46,664 nucleotides of DNA from contig JARGOC010000030.1 of the NCBI GenBank assembly GCA_029212365.1, forward strand, positions 1 to 46,664, given 5' to 3'. Origin of the DNA: Roseovarius sp. (GTDB lineage Bacteria > Pseudomonadota > Alphaproteobacteria > Rhodobacterales > Rhodobacteraceae). The stretch's first letter is position 1. Each line of letters begins with the position of its first letter. Below, piece by piece: positions 1-7,240 of the stretch. The position numbers and the translations under genes were made by a program. The notes below the pieces were generated by a model. The model did not search any database, was not told the DNA's origin, and worked only from the letters and a program-made list of their open reading frames with translations.

Positions 1-225
1 TCAGATAAACTACTGTTTTCTAACAAGAGTCGCAGTTGGGGATAGCGCGCGCCCGGGAACACGGTGTAAACGCATAAGGTTTATTATGTAATAATTATGG
101 GATCTTAACTCATCAGGCGCCAGCCCCGCAGTCTGTCGGTAACGATAACTAGGAAGTATTGTAACCGCTCGAGCTGGGCTCAAAAGGCAGATCTCATCCT
201 GCGATAGCTGGACCCAACGCAATGC
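1..225. other. Left edge, no supported gene
   Basis: This stretch downstream of the first recognisable gene holds no reading frame that I can tie to a family. One 70-codon open frame on the minus strand (10-222) has no convincing ribosome binding site and its translation shows no domain. I see no RNA gene or clear repeat. It may be the tail of a gene or element cut by the window edge. Confidence 0.3.
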
Positions 226-1248
226 CTACAGTCGCCCATACCGGGAAGTGTTATAGGCTTTGAGAGCGTTCCTGATCTGACTGCGCTCCTGTTGCGAGGC
301 TGCTTGAAGGATCGATTGCAGTTCCCGATCAATTACATTTTGGCTGGCACCACGTGCTTCAGCTTTTTCATACCAGGCTGCTCCCACCCCGTAATCTCCC
401 ATTTCGATGTGAACGGCCCCAAGCAGCGTGCAAGGGCGGAAATCCTTTTCGGTCAGAGCGTGGGCCTCAGTTCCAAACGCCACAGCATCTTCTCGACGCC
501 CAAGATCACGCAGGGCACCACCCGCTGTTGTCAAAAGGGCTGATCGGGTCTTTCCGCTTGCCTTTTTGCGCTTGAGCGCTTCTTCCACCAGCGTCAGTCC
601 CTTCTGGGGCAACCCGCCTTTGCGCCAATGACCGCAAGCGTTGACAGCCTTCCATAGATCGCCTGTTTGGTGCCATGCGGCGGTAAAGATGGTCGCCATG
701 TTCGCATGATGCGCTTGGCGCAACTCAGCGGTCCAATAGTCTGCACCATCTCTGCCAAGCCAAACAAGATCATCTTTTTCAACGGGCCGCCCGGCGACGA
801 CGGATCGCAGGATGTGATTGACCCGCCCAAGATCTTCGCGCTCAACAAAAGGCAAATGAAAACGGTCTAGGAGCTCCCGCAGCTTGCGACGCCGGTCCTG
901 CTTTCGCGCATGCTCCGCAAAAAGGGTCGCGTTCTTCCGATGGGTAACCTCTGCCTGACGGGCGCGTTCTGCTGCAACTCTCTCTTTGCTGGCAGCAGCC
1001 GCGTCACGCCGAAGCCGTTGCTCCTTTACAGAGCACTCAACGAAGGCCGCCCAATCCAATGCGCCACACGTCAATTGCGCGAGTGCGTTGTAGCCTTGCT
1101 GGCACAGGAAGGCCTCTTGCAGAGAGGTCAAAGGTCGGTCTACCTGCACATTTTCGAGTATACCACGCAGCCGACTGGCAGGGATACGCGCGCCTGCGAC
1201 ATCATCAAGGAAATAGGTGGTAGCAATGTCGGATTTGGATGGGGGCAA
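226..1248 (-). CDS. Unknown protein with TPR-like C-terminal repeats
   Basis: A 340-residue cytoplasmic protein of unknown function. I see no signal peptide or membrane segment. The middle (about residues 85-125) is rich in Ala, Arg, Glu and Lys and is probably a long charged helix. The C-terminal third (about 235-310) shows helix-turn-helix units of tetratricopeptide type, with Gly/Ala at turn positions and a 'GDYGVGAAWYEKAE' unit. The only available start is a TTG, because a stop codon lies just upstream in frame and no Met follows for more than 170 residues. It is divergent from the glycine-zipper protein starting at 1365, with about 115 bp between them, so the two may share a control region. 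TPR proteins often act as sensors or scaffolds beside effector genes. That role is inference only. Confidence 0.7.
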   Translation of the reverse strand: MPPSKSDIATTYFLDDVAGARIPASRLRGILENVQVDRPLTSLQEAFLCQQGYNALAQLTCGALDWAAFVECSVKEQRLRRDAAAASKERVAAERARQAEVTHRKNATLFAEHARKQDRRRKLRELLDRFHLPFVEREDLGRVNHILRSVVAGRPVEKDDLVWLGRDGADYWTAELRQAHHANMATIFTAAWHQTGDLWKAVNACGHWRKGGLPQKGLTLVEEALKRKKASGKTRSALLTTAGGALRDLGRREDAVAFGTEAHALTEKDFRPCTLLGAVHIEMGDYGVGAAWYEKAEARGASQNVIDRELQSILQAASQQERSQIRNALKAYNTSRYGRL

Positions 1249-1364
1249 ATTGCTTTAGACTCCGAAAATTGCTCTGTTAGGCGGCCCAAGAGACCGTCAA
1301 GGCGCTCACCGGTTACTTCACAACATCCCTTACAAAGTTGGCACAAGTTTGGCATCAGGAAACG

Positions 1365-2846
1365 ATGGATTACAGCACCCAGCTTAGGCAAATTGAGACA
1401 TCTCTCCTCGGTATTATGTCCGCTATCACGCAAGCACCGAGTAAGAACGTGCAGCGTGCACGTTTGGCGTCGTCCATTGCGACAGCCAAGGTGACGGGTG
1501 TCGCGACCACCGCAGGCCTCTTCGGATTGGTATCGACGTTGGGCACGGCCGGCACCGGCACGGCAATCGGCACACTGAGTGGTGCGGCGTCGACAAGTGC
1601 GACCCTCGCGTGGATCGGCAGCCTTGTGGGTGGTGGGATGGCGGCGGGTGCCGTCGTGCTGCCCCTGACCGGGATCGCTGCCGGGGCAACGGCAACGATT
1701 TACCTCCGCCGAAAGCTGCATGGGCGTCCGCGAAAACTGGAAGAACTACACCCTTTTGAAGACAAGATTCTGTTCAGTGCGGACACGCTCATCCAACCCC
1801 TGGATTCAATTTCAAAAGAAGATCAACCGCGTCCTACGGTTGATGAGCTTCGCATCTACGCACATGACGGCCTCAAACCATTCCTTGCCGAAATCGACCA
1901 ATATCTTATCCCAAAAGGGGCGCTTTCTGAGGCATCAGACGGGCCAGTCCATTTCGGCAAGACCCTTAAGCCAAAGTACCAAAAGCAGCTTCAGCAGCAC
2001 TGCCGCACCCTTCGAAAACATGCCAGCGTCCTGTCTCGAGCAAGACAAAAATCACATTCAGAGCGGTTTGGTCTTTGGTTGGCACGCCTGACATTTCCCC
2101 TCCGACAAAAACCGACCCCACGGCGTCAAGTTTCGCATCTGGCCTCCATTTTGCTCGCCGTCACATTCCAGCGCCTGCTGGAAGACAAATTATCAGCGCT
2201 GAGTCTCGAGAGTGCTCTTGTCTTGGACGCGTTGCGGCGATCAACCAACATCCTTGAAAATGCGTCCGTCCAAGAGCTGTCAGACTACGTCCAAAGCCTG
2301 TCGCCTGCGCAGTTGAACGGCGTGGTTTCAAACACCAAAGGCATTTATCACGAGATGCTGTTCGTGGAGATGCACAATGCGAGTGGCGACGCCGTAACCG
2401 CGGAAATTATGGAGGCGACTAACTTCCCCGGCGCGGACGTGCAGTTCTTTTTGGATGGTGATGTCGTGCGGGAAGTTCAGCTTAAGGCGGTGACCGCGCC
2501 AACGTTGGTTTACGAACATCTGAAGCGCTACCCTGACATTGAGATATTGGTCACGGAAGAAACCGCCTCAATTCTGGATGGTATTGGAAGTTCCGGTCTG
2601 AGCAATGCCGTTTTGACTCGCGATGTCTCGGAGCGCATGCAGGAGCTTCAAGGAGAGGGCTTGCTCGACGATGTAACCGATGGGATCCTGACATCAGCGT
2701 TTGTGACATCGGGGTTTGTCGTGTGGAACGTTCTGTCAAAGCGCGATGCACATTCGATTGATTTCAAGCAATACTTGGCGAACGCTGGTATTGCCGTGGG
2801 AACGGCATCAGCGATTGAAAGCGCAATCGTCCTGTCCGGCAACTGA
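1365..2846 (+). CDS. Glycine-zipper membrane protein with PD-(D/E)XK-like C-terminal domain
   Basis: A 493-residue protein with an unusual layout. Residues about 43-115 form a Gly/Ala/Thr-rich hydrophobic block with glycine-zipper spacing, compatible with two packed transmembrane helices, followed by a basic stop (YLRRK). A mixed helical middle follows. Residues about 318-400 carry a conserved-looking block: Glu330/Glu335, 'GADVQ' (Asp358), then 'VQLKA' (Gln372-x-Lys374) and 'RYPDIEILVTEE'. This order fits a PD-(D/E)XK nuclease-like fold with Gln in place of the second acid. The start at 1365 has GGAAA just upstream; a TTG at 1338 is an alternative. It is divergent from the TPR-tailed gene. 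A membrane-acting or DNA-cleaving effector of a defence or conflict system is possible but unproven. Confidence 0.75.
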   Translation: MDYSTQLRQIETSLLGIMSAITQAPSKNVQRARLASSIATAKVTGVATTAGLFGLVSTLGTAGTGTAIGTLSGAASTSATLAWIGSLVGGGMAAGAVVLPLTGIAAGATATIYLRRKLHGRPRKLEELHPFEDKILFSADTLIQPLDSISKEDQPRPTVDELRIYAHDGLKPFLAEIDQYLIPKGALSEASDGPVHFGKTLKPKYQKQLQQHCRTLRKHASVLSRARQKSHSERFGLWLARLTFPLRQKPTPRRQVSHLASILLAVTFQRLLEDKLSALSLESALVLDALRRSTNILENASVQELSDYVQSLSPAQLNGVVSNTKGIYHEMLFVEMHNASGDAVTAEIMEATNFPGADVQFFLDGDVVREVQLKAVTAPTLVYEHLKRYPDIEILVTEETASILDGIGSSGLSNAVLTRDVSERMQELQGEGLLDDVTDGILTSAFVTSGFVVWNVLSKRDAHSIDFKQYLANAGIAVGTASAIESAIVLSGN

Positions 2847-2980
2847 CGGCGAAGAGAATCGAGTATTATTGTAACTTCTCCTTTGCAGGAGAACGGTCGT
2901 TCGCTGTTCAAGTCAAACATTGTTATTCTTCCCGCAAGTTGAGCCTCAAGGGGCGCAATCATCCAACGTAAGAAAGCAAT

Positions 2981-3445
2981 ATGATGATTTTTTCTGGTGG
3001 CTGCCAATGCGGCAATATCCGATATTCGATTAGTAGCAAGCCAACCACGGCCTATTGCTGCCACTGCACCGACTGCCAGCAACAATCAAGTAGCGCTTTT
3101 GGTATGTCCGTTTGGTTTCCAGCAAACAAATTTGAACTGCGAAACGGCAAGCTTTCAGCCTGGAAAACGCAGTCTGCTAGCGGAAATGAAAAAATATGCA
3201 GCTTTTGCCAAGAATGCGGCACGCGCGTTTATCACGGAAATTCTGACCAATCTGAAACACTCAGCGTAAAGGGTGGATCGCTGGACAGCATTCGAGACAT
3301 AGCTCCTGTCGCACATATTTGGACTATCAGTGCACAACCGTGGCTTCGCCAACGCTTGAGTAACGAACGCTGCTATGAGACCGAACCAGATAGTTTTGAT
3401 ACGCTTGTTGAATTATACCAACGGGCGCCAGAACTTAGGAACTAA
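2981..3445 (+). CDS. GFA (glutathione-dependent formaldehyde-activating/CENP-V) family protein
   Basis: A 154-residue zinc-binding protein of the GFA/CENP-V fold. The hallmark cysteines are present: 'GGCQCG' near residues 7-12, 'CCHCTDCQ' near 26-33, and 'CSFCQECGT' near 72-80, followed by the usual 'SVKGGSLD' segment. The length matches single-domain members. Family members bind two zinc ions; some act on S-hydroxymethylglutathione, but most have unknown substrates, so a formaldehyde role should not be assumed. It stands alone between the glycine-zipper protein and a convergent small gene. ATGATG at the start leaves a one-codon ambiguity, and the upstream ribosome binding site is weak. Confidence 0.85.
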   Translation: MMIFSGGCQCGNIRYSISSKPTTAYCCHCTDCQQQSSSAFGMSVWFPANKFELRNGKLSAWKTQSASGNEKICSFCQECGTRVYHGNSDQSETLSVKGGSLDSIRDIAPVAHIWTISAQPWLRQRLSNERCYETEPDSFDTLVELYQRAPELRN

Positions 3446-3447
3446 GT

Positions 3448-3717
3448 CTACCTCCTGCGGCCGGGACGCTGAGTTAATGCAGATCCCGCTGCAGACTTTG
3501 CAGCTTTTGATGCATTGGGATTCCGAAGCGTCTTAGAAGCCGCACTCGCGGCTTTCTTGCTCGTGACCTCGTTGGCTCCGCTTTTGCTTCGTACCTGCGT
3601 TAGCGCCGACCCAGCAGCACTTTTTGCGGCTTTGCTGGCAGTTGGGCTTCGCAGCGTCTTTGAGGCTGCAGATGCAGCTCGTTTGCCGGTCACCTCAGTG
3701 TTACGTTTAGTCGCCAT
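3448..3717 (-). CDS. Small basic protein with two internal repeats
   Basis: An 89-residue Lys/Ala/Ser-rich protein made largely of two near-identical units of about 30 residues. Each runs through 'AASAASKTLR', then Pro-x-Ala-Ser, then 'KAAKSAAGSALTQ'. The ends are strongly basic ('MATKRNTE' and 'RPGRRR'). I chose the ATG at 3717 because GGAAAC lies upstream; an in-frame ATG at 3783 would add 22 residues without family support. The composition resembles small histone-H1-like or nucleic-acid-binding proteins, but I do not recognise the family. It lies just downstream of the DUF2235 gene on the same strand and may be a separate transcript or the last gene of that unit. Confidence 0.6.
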   Translation of the reverse strand: MATKRNTEVTGKRAASAASKTLRSPTASKAAKSAAGSALTQVRSKSGANEVTSKKAASAASKTLRNPNASKAAKSAAGSALTQRPGRRR

Positions 3718-3798
3718 TGTCAGTTTCCTTACATTTGATTGAAAATTGGATTCGAGTCGCTGGTTGGAACCAGCAAAGTTCATGCCGGATCAAAGTTG

Positions 3799-5226
3799 TC
3801 ATTTTGAGAAGTACTTAGTTGCGTCTTTGTGATCCTTGAGCTGTTCGGGTCTGTACTGCTTCATCTCTCCCAAATGCGATACGGCACCGGCTTCCAAACG
3901 TTCAACCACTGAAGGATGGAGTGGAAAGTTTTCGCCAACCATTCTGGGCTTGGCAGGCCAGCGCTTCTCGATTGGGCCCAGCTTAAACATGAATGTCTCT
4001 TCATGTTGCATTCCCTTGTGGTCCGGGGACGTCACCAACAGACTATTATTGATTTGAACGCTAGGAACGCATTCGCGCAATTCATTGACCATCCAATCGA
4101 TAGTGATGTCGCTCAATCGAGATTCCGGTTCGAGATAGCTTCCGCCAATATCACTGTGACACCCAGCAAACCAAACTTGCTTCAGCCATTGGGGGTCACG
4201 CCCAGCTGTCTTCTTCTCTTCAGCGTGCATTGCCCATTTCACCCGTGGGAAATCTCGACGATGCTCGTCGATGGCGAGAGCATGCCGCGCGTATCCTACA
4301 TCCGAATCCAACCATTTGTCGTAGTTCTCGCGGTTCCAAACAGAGCGATGTCCATATTTCCAGATCTGAGGCCAGTCCCTCAAGTTGCTCAGCTTAAGCG
4401 GCTTTTTCTCATCGGGTGAGAAGTACTTGAATTGCGACCACCTCAGCTTGACGTACCAGAAAAGGACAACCGCAGACAAAACAGCCGGGGGCATCCACAA
4501 AAGCCAATCAGCTGAGGCGTAGATTAGTCCTGCGACAAGTACCAAAAGAGCTGCGAAGGCAAACGCGGCTAGATAACCGACAAGAGCGTTTCCAAGTGCG
4601 GCAACTGTATCAAACACACCAATAAATGTTGGCTGCACATTCCCTTGTACGTCTTGGTCAGCACCTGGGACAAAACTTACATATTTCTGGCGGAACCGCC
4701 TTCCAAGCTCCTCGCGCCGCTCAAAATACGGTTGTTGGCCTCGTGAGTATCCGTTGCCATGGTTATAAACATAATTGACTGCATCGCTGGCAATTTTGCG
4801 CAACCGCTCACCATGCCGCGGAACTGCGGTACCGTCGGGCATCTGCGTGGGAATGCCACAAAGGTTCATTACATTGGCCACAGCCCGCACAGTGTAAGCC
4901 CCACGCGAAAATCCAAACAGCAGAATTCGATCACCAGGTTCATAATAGGAAATGATTTTTTCATAGCAGTCGATGACATTTTCATCGATGCCGGTACCCA
5001 CTGCAGATGAGAGGACATTTCTGATCCGCTGGAGCGTCAGGCCTCCAATTTCACCGGCTCCAAGCCCTGCGTCGTAGAAACACACCTGATCAGAAGGCTT
5101 GATTGGCGATGAAGGGCCAGGCCGCATGGCGCGGTACATCTTATAGACGTTGGATAACCGTTGGTCAGGACGAAGCCCACCTACCTGTCCCGTTCCGTCG
5201 GAAAAAATCATAATATTCTTTGGCAT
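3799..5226 (-). CDS. DUF2235 (T6SS phospholipase Tle1-like) alpha/beta hydrolase with two membrane segments
   Basis: A 475-residue member of the DUF2235 family, which includes Tle1-type phospholipases and many uncharacterised hydrolases. The N-terminus has the family signature 'IFSDGTGQ'. The nucleophile elbow is 'GFSRGA' with Ser107. 'GVFDTVAALG' supplies Asp206, and 'WFAGCHSDIGG' supplies His357 and Asp359. Between the Asp206 motif and the C-terminal part are two hydrophobic segments (about 213-236 and 243-259), so the enzyme is probably membrane-anchored. No T6SS genes (vgrG, hcp, PAAR) lie nearby, so a secreted-effector role is not supported here. DUF2235 enzymes also turn up in mobile and defence contexts. 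The gene is monocistronic or leads into the small basic gene downstream. Confidence 0.85.
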   Translation of the reverse strand: MPKNIMIFSDGTGQVGGLRPDQRLSNVYKMYRAMRPGPSSPIKPSDQVCFYDAGLGAGEIGGLTLQRIRNVLSSAVGTGIDENVIDCYEKIISYYEPGDRILLFGFSRGAYTVRAVANVMNLCGIPTQMPDGTAVPRHGERLRKIASDAVNYVYNHGNGYSRGQQPYFERREELGRRFRQKYVSFVPGADQDVQGNVQPTFIGVFDTVAALGNALVGYLAAFAFAALLVLVAGLIYASADWLLWMPPAVLSAVVLFWYVKLRWSQFKYFSPDEKKPLKLSNLRDWPQIWKYGHRSVWNRENYDKWLDSDVGYARHALAIDEHRRDFPRVKWAMHAEEKKTAGRDPQWLKQVWFAGCHSDIGGSYLEPESRLSDITIDWMVNELRECVPSVQINNSLLVTSPDHKGMQHEETFMFKLGPIEKRWPAKPRMVGENFPLHPSVVERLEAGAVSHLGEMKQYRPEQLKDHKDATKYFSK

Positions 5227-5318
5227 AACGGCTCCAAGATGTTGTGTAATAAATTAGTGAATTTAGCGTGTTTGTTTTGTGGAGCTACGCGACCGAGTGT
5301 TAGCCGCGTAGCACCGTT

Positions 5319-5525
5319 TTACGACGGGGTGCATGTCATCCCGTTGCGGTTCGCGTTCGAGATACAATCACTCTTGTTTTTGTAACCCTCGGCAGCAGCG
5401 CCAACAATGTTGCCGTTCGAAGCAGTACGCCGCCAACGCCACTCACCAGCGTTGTCTTTGTAGATTTCCCACCTATCGCCGTTCGAGGCGGTGCATGTTT
5501 CAGTCATTGCAAAATCCTTTTTCAT
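5319..5525 (-). CDS. YegP/DUF1508-like small protein
   Basis: A 68-residue protein with the DUF1508 (YegP-type) pattern: an aromatic strand 'RWEIYKDNAGEWRWRR', then 'TASNGNIVGAAAEGYKNKSD', then 'CISNANRNG'. Single-domain DUF1508 proteins are small beta-rich cytosolic proteins without a firmly established function. The ATG at 5525 has a strong AAGGGGG about ten bases upstream; an internal ATG (5507) is less likely. It is divergent from the higBA-like operon, and the spacer is rich in copies of a TTATGA element, so the two may be co-regulated. Confidence 0.75.
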   Translation of the reverse strand: MKKDFAMTETCTASNGDRWEIYKDNAGEWRWRRTASNGNIVGAAAEGYKNKSDCISNANRNGMTCTPS

Positions 5526-5646
5526 AACGTTTGCACCCCCTTATTACTTCGCGTTATGATTCGAAGTCAATCTTTTTCATAACAATGCTTGTTACTTTTT
5601 TTATTTTGACACTCTCAAACTTATTCGATACCCTCAGCGTTATGAA
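5521..5646. promoter_or_regulatory. Four copies of CGTTATGA-type half-site in a divergent spacer
   Basis: The spacer between the YegP-like gene and the HigB-like gene holds four matches to CGTTATGA(A/T): TTCATAACG at 5521-5529, CGTTATGAT at 5552-5560, TTCATAACA at 5576-5584 and CGTTATGAA at 5638-5646. They alternate in orientation, so they form inverted pairs. The first overlaps the YegP-like start codon. The last lies between the plus-strand promoter and the HigB-like gene. This arrangement would suit an operator bound by a dimeric XRE repressor such as the HigA-like protein encoded downstream; that link is inference. Confidence 0.5.
5606..5634 (+). promoter_or_regulatory. Sigma-70-like promoter for the higBA-like operon
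   Basis: TTGACA (5606-5611) is followed after exactly 17 bases by TACCCT (5629-5634), giving a perfect -35 box and a moderate -10 box about 50 bases upstream of the HigB-like start. One CGTTATGAA copy lies immediately downstream, at the expected transcription start. Confidence 0.55.
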
Positions 5647-5686
5647 AATAAGGTGGTCAACCACCTAAGCGCTTCGAGGGTACTGC

Positions 5687-6004
5687 ATGCAGGTAGGATT
5701 TGAGTCTCCATCCGTTGGGGATTTGTGTAACTCTGGTCGAAAGCTTGTACAGACATTGGGCAATGATGCTGCAGCTAAGGTGAAAGCACTTCTCTTTGTT
5801 CTGGATGCAGCTCCAACACTCGCCGATATCAGTAAGTCACCACCGATCCTAAGGGACCAAGTCCCTGCAAGGCAGACGCCTCAGTTCACGGTTGGACGGG
5901 CAGGAAGCGGGCAGGTGCTGTTCCAACCAGATGGCTATGTCGAAGGACAAAAGTTGAATGATATTGAAAGCGTGAACGTCATATCCGTAGGAGGATCGGT
6001 TTGA
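5687..6004 (+). CDS. HigB/RelE-like toxin (plasmid maintenance killer family)
   Basis: A 105-residue protein that aligns by eye with RelE-superfamily HigB toxins: an N-terminal strand, then a helix pair 'LCNSGRKLVQTLGNDAAAKVKALLFVLDAAPTLADI' matching the usual 'AxxLxxxLxxLxxApsLaDL' pattern, a loop with Pro pairs, then strands 'QFTVGRAGSGQVLFQPDG' and a final 'IESVNVISVG'. Such toxins are ribosome-dependent mRNA interferases, though this copy has few of the basic residues typical of active enzymes and may be divergent. Its stop overlaps the start of the HigA-like gene by one base (TGATG), the toxin-first order of hig loci. Confidence 0.65.
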   Translation: MQVGFESPSVGDLCNSGRKLVQTLGNDAAAKVKALLFVLDAAPTLADISKSPPILRDQVPARQTPQFTVGRAGSGQVLFQPDGYVEGQKLNDIESVNVISVGGSV

Positions 6005-7131
6005 TGGCCGAAAAAAGGATCAGTTTCAATCCAGACTATAGCCCGGAAGCACCAGGTGAATACCTCCGTTGGTTCTTAGACGCTCGGGGAATAAAAATTG
6101 TTGATTTTGCTCGACGAACTGGAAGACCGACAAAGACGATTAGTGAAATCATTTCCGGCAAGGTCTCTATAACAACCGAAACTGCGCTTCAGTTTGAGAG
6201 AGTACTCGGTGAGGGAGCCGGTTTTTGGCTAGCACTTGAAGCGAAACATCAGCTTGCGCAGGCTAGGTCTCGAGAGAGCGAACTGTCGAGCGGAGAGGAA
6301 GCACGCACATGGGCCAAGAACTTTCCTGTTTCGGAAATGGTGAGACTTAAGTTCTTCGACAAAAAACCAAAAGTTTCGGAACTCGCTGACAGCGTTCTGC
6401 GCGCGTTCGGAGTGAGTAGCATTTCTGCGTGGCACGAGCACTGGCAAAAGCGCGTAGATCTCTCGCTTTTTAAACAGCAAGGTCACAATAAGATTGACCC
6501 GTTTGCTGTTGCGGTATGGCTGCGTCGAGCTGAGATTTCTGCGGACAATATCGATACCGCTCCCTACTCTGAAGCGGACTTTAGGGATATCCTTCCACAT
6601 CTAAAGAAGTTGGCTCTTAAGCCATGGAATGAAGTTTCAGGAATACTTATCGACGAATGCGCGAAGGTAGGCGTTGCGGTAGTTTTGGTTCCAATGGTTC
6701 CAAATACTGGCTTGAGAGGCGCTGCCTACTGGGCAACGAAAGACAAAGCTGTGATCGTCATCAGTGACCGACTTAAGAGCGAGGCAAACGTCTGGTTTTC
6801 GTTCTTTCACGAGGCGTGCCATATTCTTGAACATAGCAAAAAGGCTATATTTATAGACCAAGCTGAGAAAGGAACTGGCGAACGGGATATCGAAAAGGAA
6901 GCTGATGAGTTCTCAGCAGAGACGCTGATTCCGAAATCTGTCCTTGAAAGCTTCATGGCCCGTTTTGGCGTGAGACCGAACCGGTTAGTAAGCCCTAGTG
7001 CATTTCGGAGTTTTGCCACTGAACACAATGTGGCCCCCGGCTTGCTGCTGGTTAGGCTACAACACGAGAAGATAATTCCCCATGGGACGCCTCTCGCAAA
7101 GCTCAAGCGCGCGGTAGTCTTCTCAGTCTAG
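6004..7131 (+). CDS. HigA-like XRE antitoxin fused to ImmA/IrrE metallopeptidase
   Basis: A 375-residue two-domain protein. Residues about 10-80 form a HigA-type XRE helix-turn-helix ('FARRTGRPTKTISEIISGK', then 'ETALQFERVLGEGAGFWLALE'). The C-terminal half carries an ImmA/IrrE (COG2856) zinc peptidase: HEACH at 269-273 and 'EKEADEF' near 297-303 as third ligand. In known ImmA/IrrE systems the peptidase cleaves a repressor or antitoxin in response to stress. Fused to a HigA domain it could bind the toxin, repress the promoter, and control its own stability. The ATG at 6004 overlaps the upstream toxin stop. The length is about three to four times that of simple HigA antitoxins. Confidence 0.85.
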   Translation: MAEKRISFNPDYSPEAPGEYLRWFLDARGIKIVDFARRTGRPTKTISEIISGKVSITTETALQFERVLGEGAGFWLALEAKHQLAQARSRESELSSGEEARTWAKNFPVSEMVRLKFFDKKPKVSELADSVLRAFGVSSISAWHEHWQKRVDLSLFKQQGHNKIDPFAVAVWLRRAEISADNIDTAPYSEADFRDILPHLKKLALKPWNEVSGILIDECAKVGVAVVLVPMVPNTGLRGAAYWATKDKAVIVISDRLKSEANVWFSFFHEACHILEHSKKAIFIDQAEKGTGERDIEKEADEFSAETLIPKSVLESFMARFGVRPNRLVSPSAFRSFATEHNVAPGLLLVRLQHEKIIPHGTPLAKLKRAVVFSV

Positions 7132-7209
7132 GCTGTTATTTTTCTAACGTAAAAGACAAAAGATTGCCATGTTCAGCGCAAGATCAAACGCCTTGTCACT
7201 AAAATCGGT

Positions 7210-7240
7210 GTGAACGGCCGAGCAATACTCGGCCATTCAC
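7210..7240. terminator. Hairpin between convergent genes
   Basis: A 13-bp inverted repeat with one mismatch (GTGAACGGCCGAG, 5-base loop CAATA, CTCGGCCATTCAC) lies between the convergent HigA-like and nitrilase-like genes and covers the stop codon of the latter. On the minus strand it is followed by a short T-rich stretch (CGATTTTAG). It probably ends transcription of one or both genes. Confidence 0.55.

Noticed and set aside
10..222. 70-codon frame on the minus strand at the left edge
   Set aside because: No ribosome binding site, no domain, and composition not protein-like.
910..1494. 194-codon plus-strand frame antisense to the TPR-tailed gene
   Set aside because: It spans two divergent genes and their spacer; the translation has no domain and is best explained as a shadow frame.
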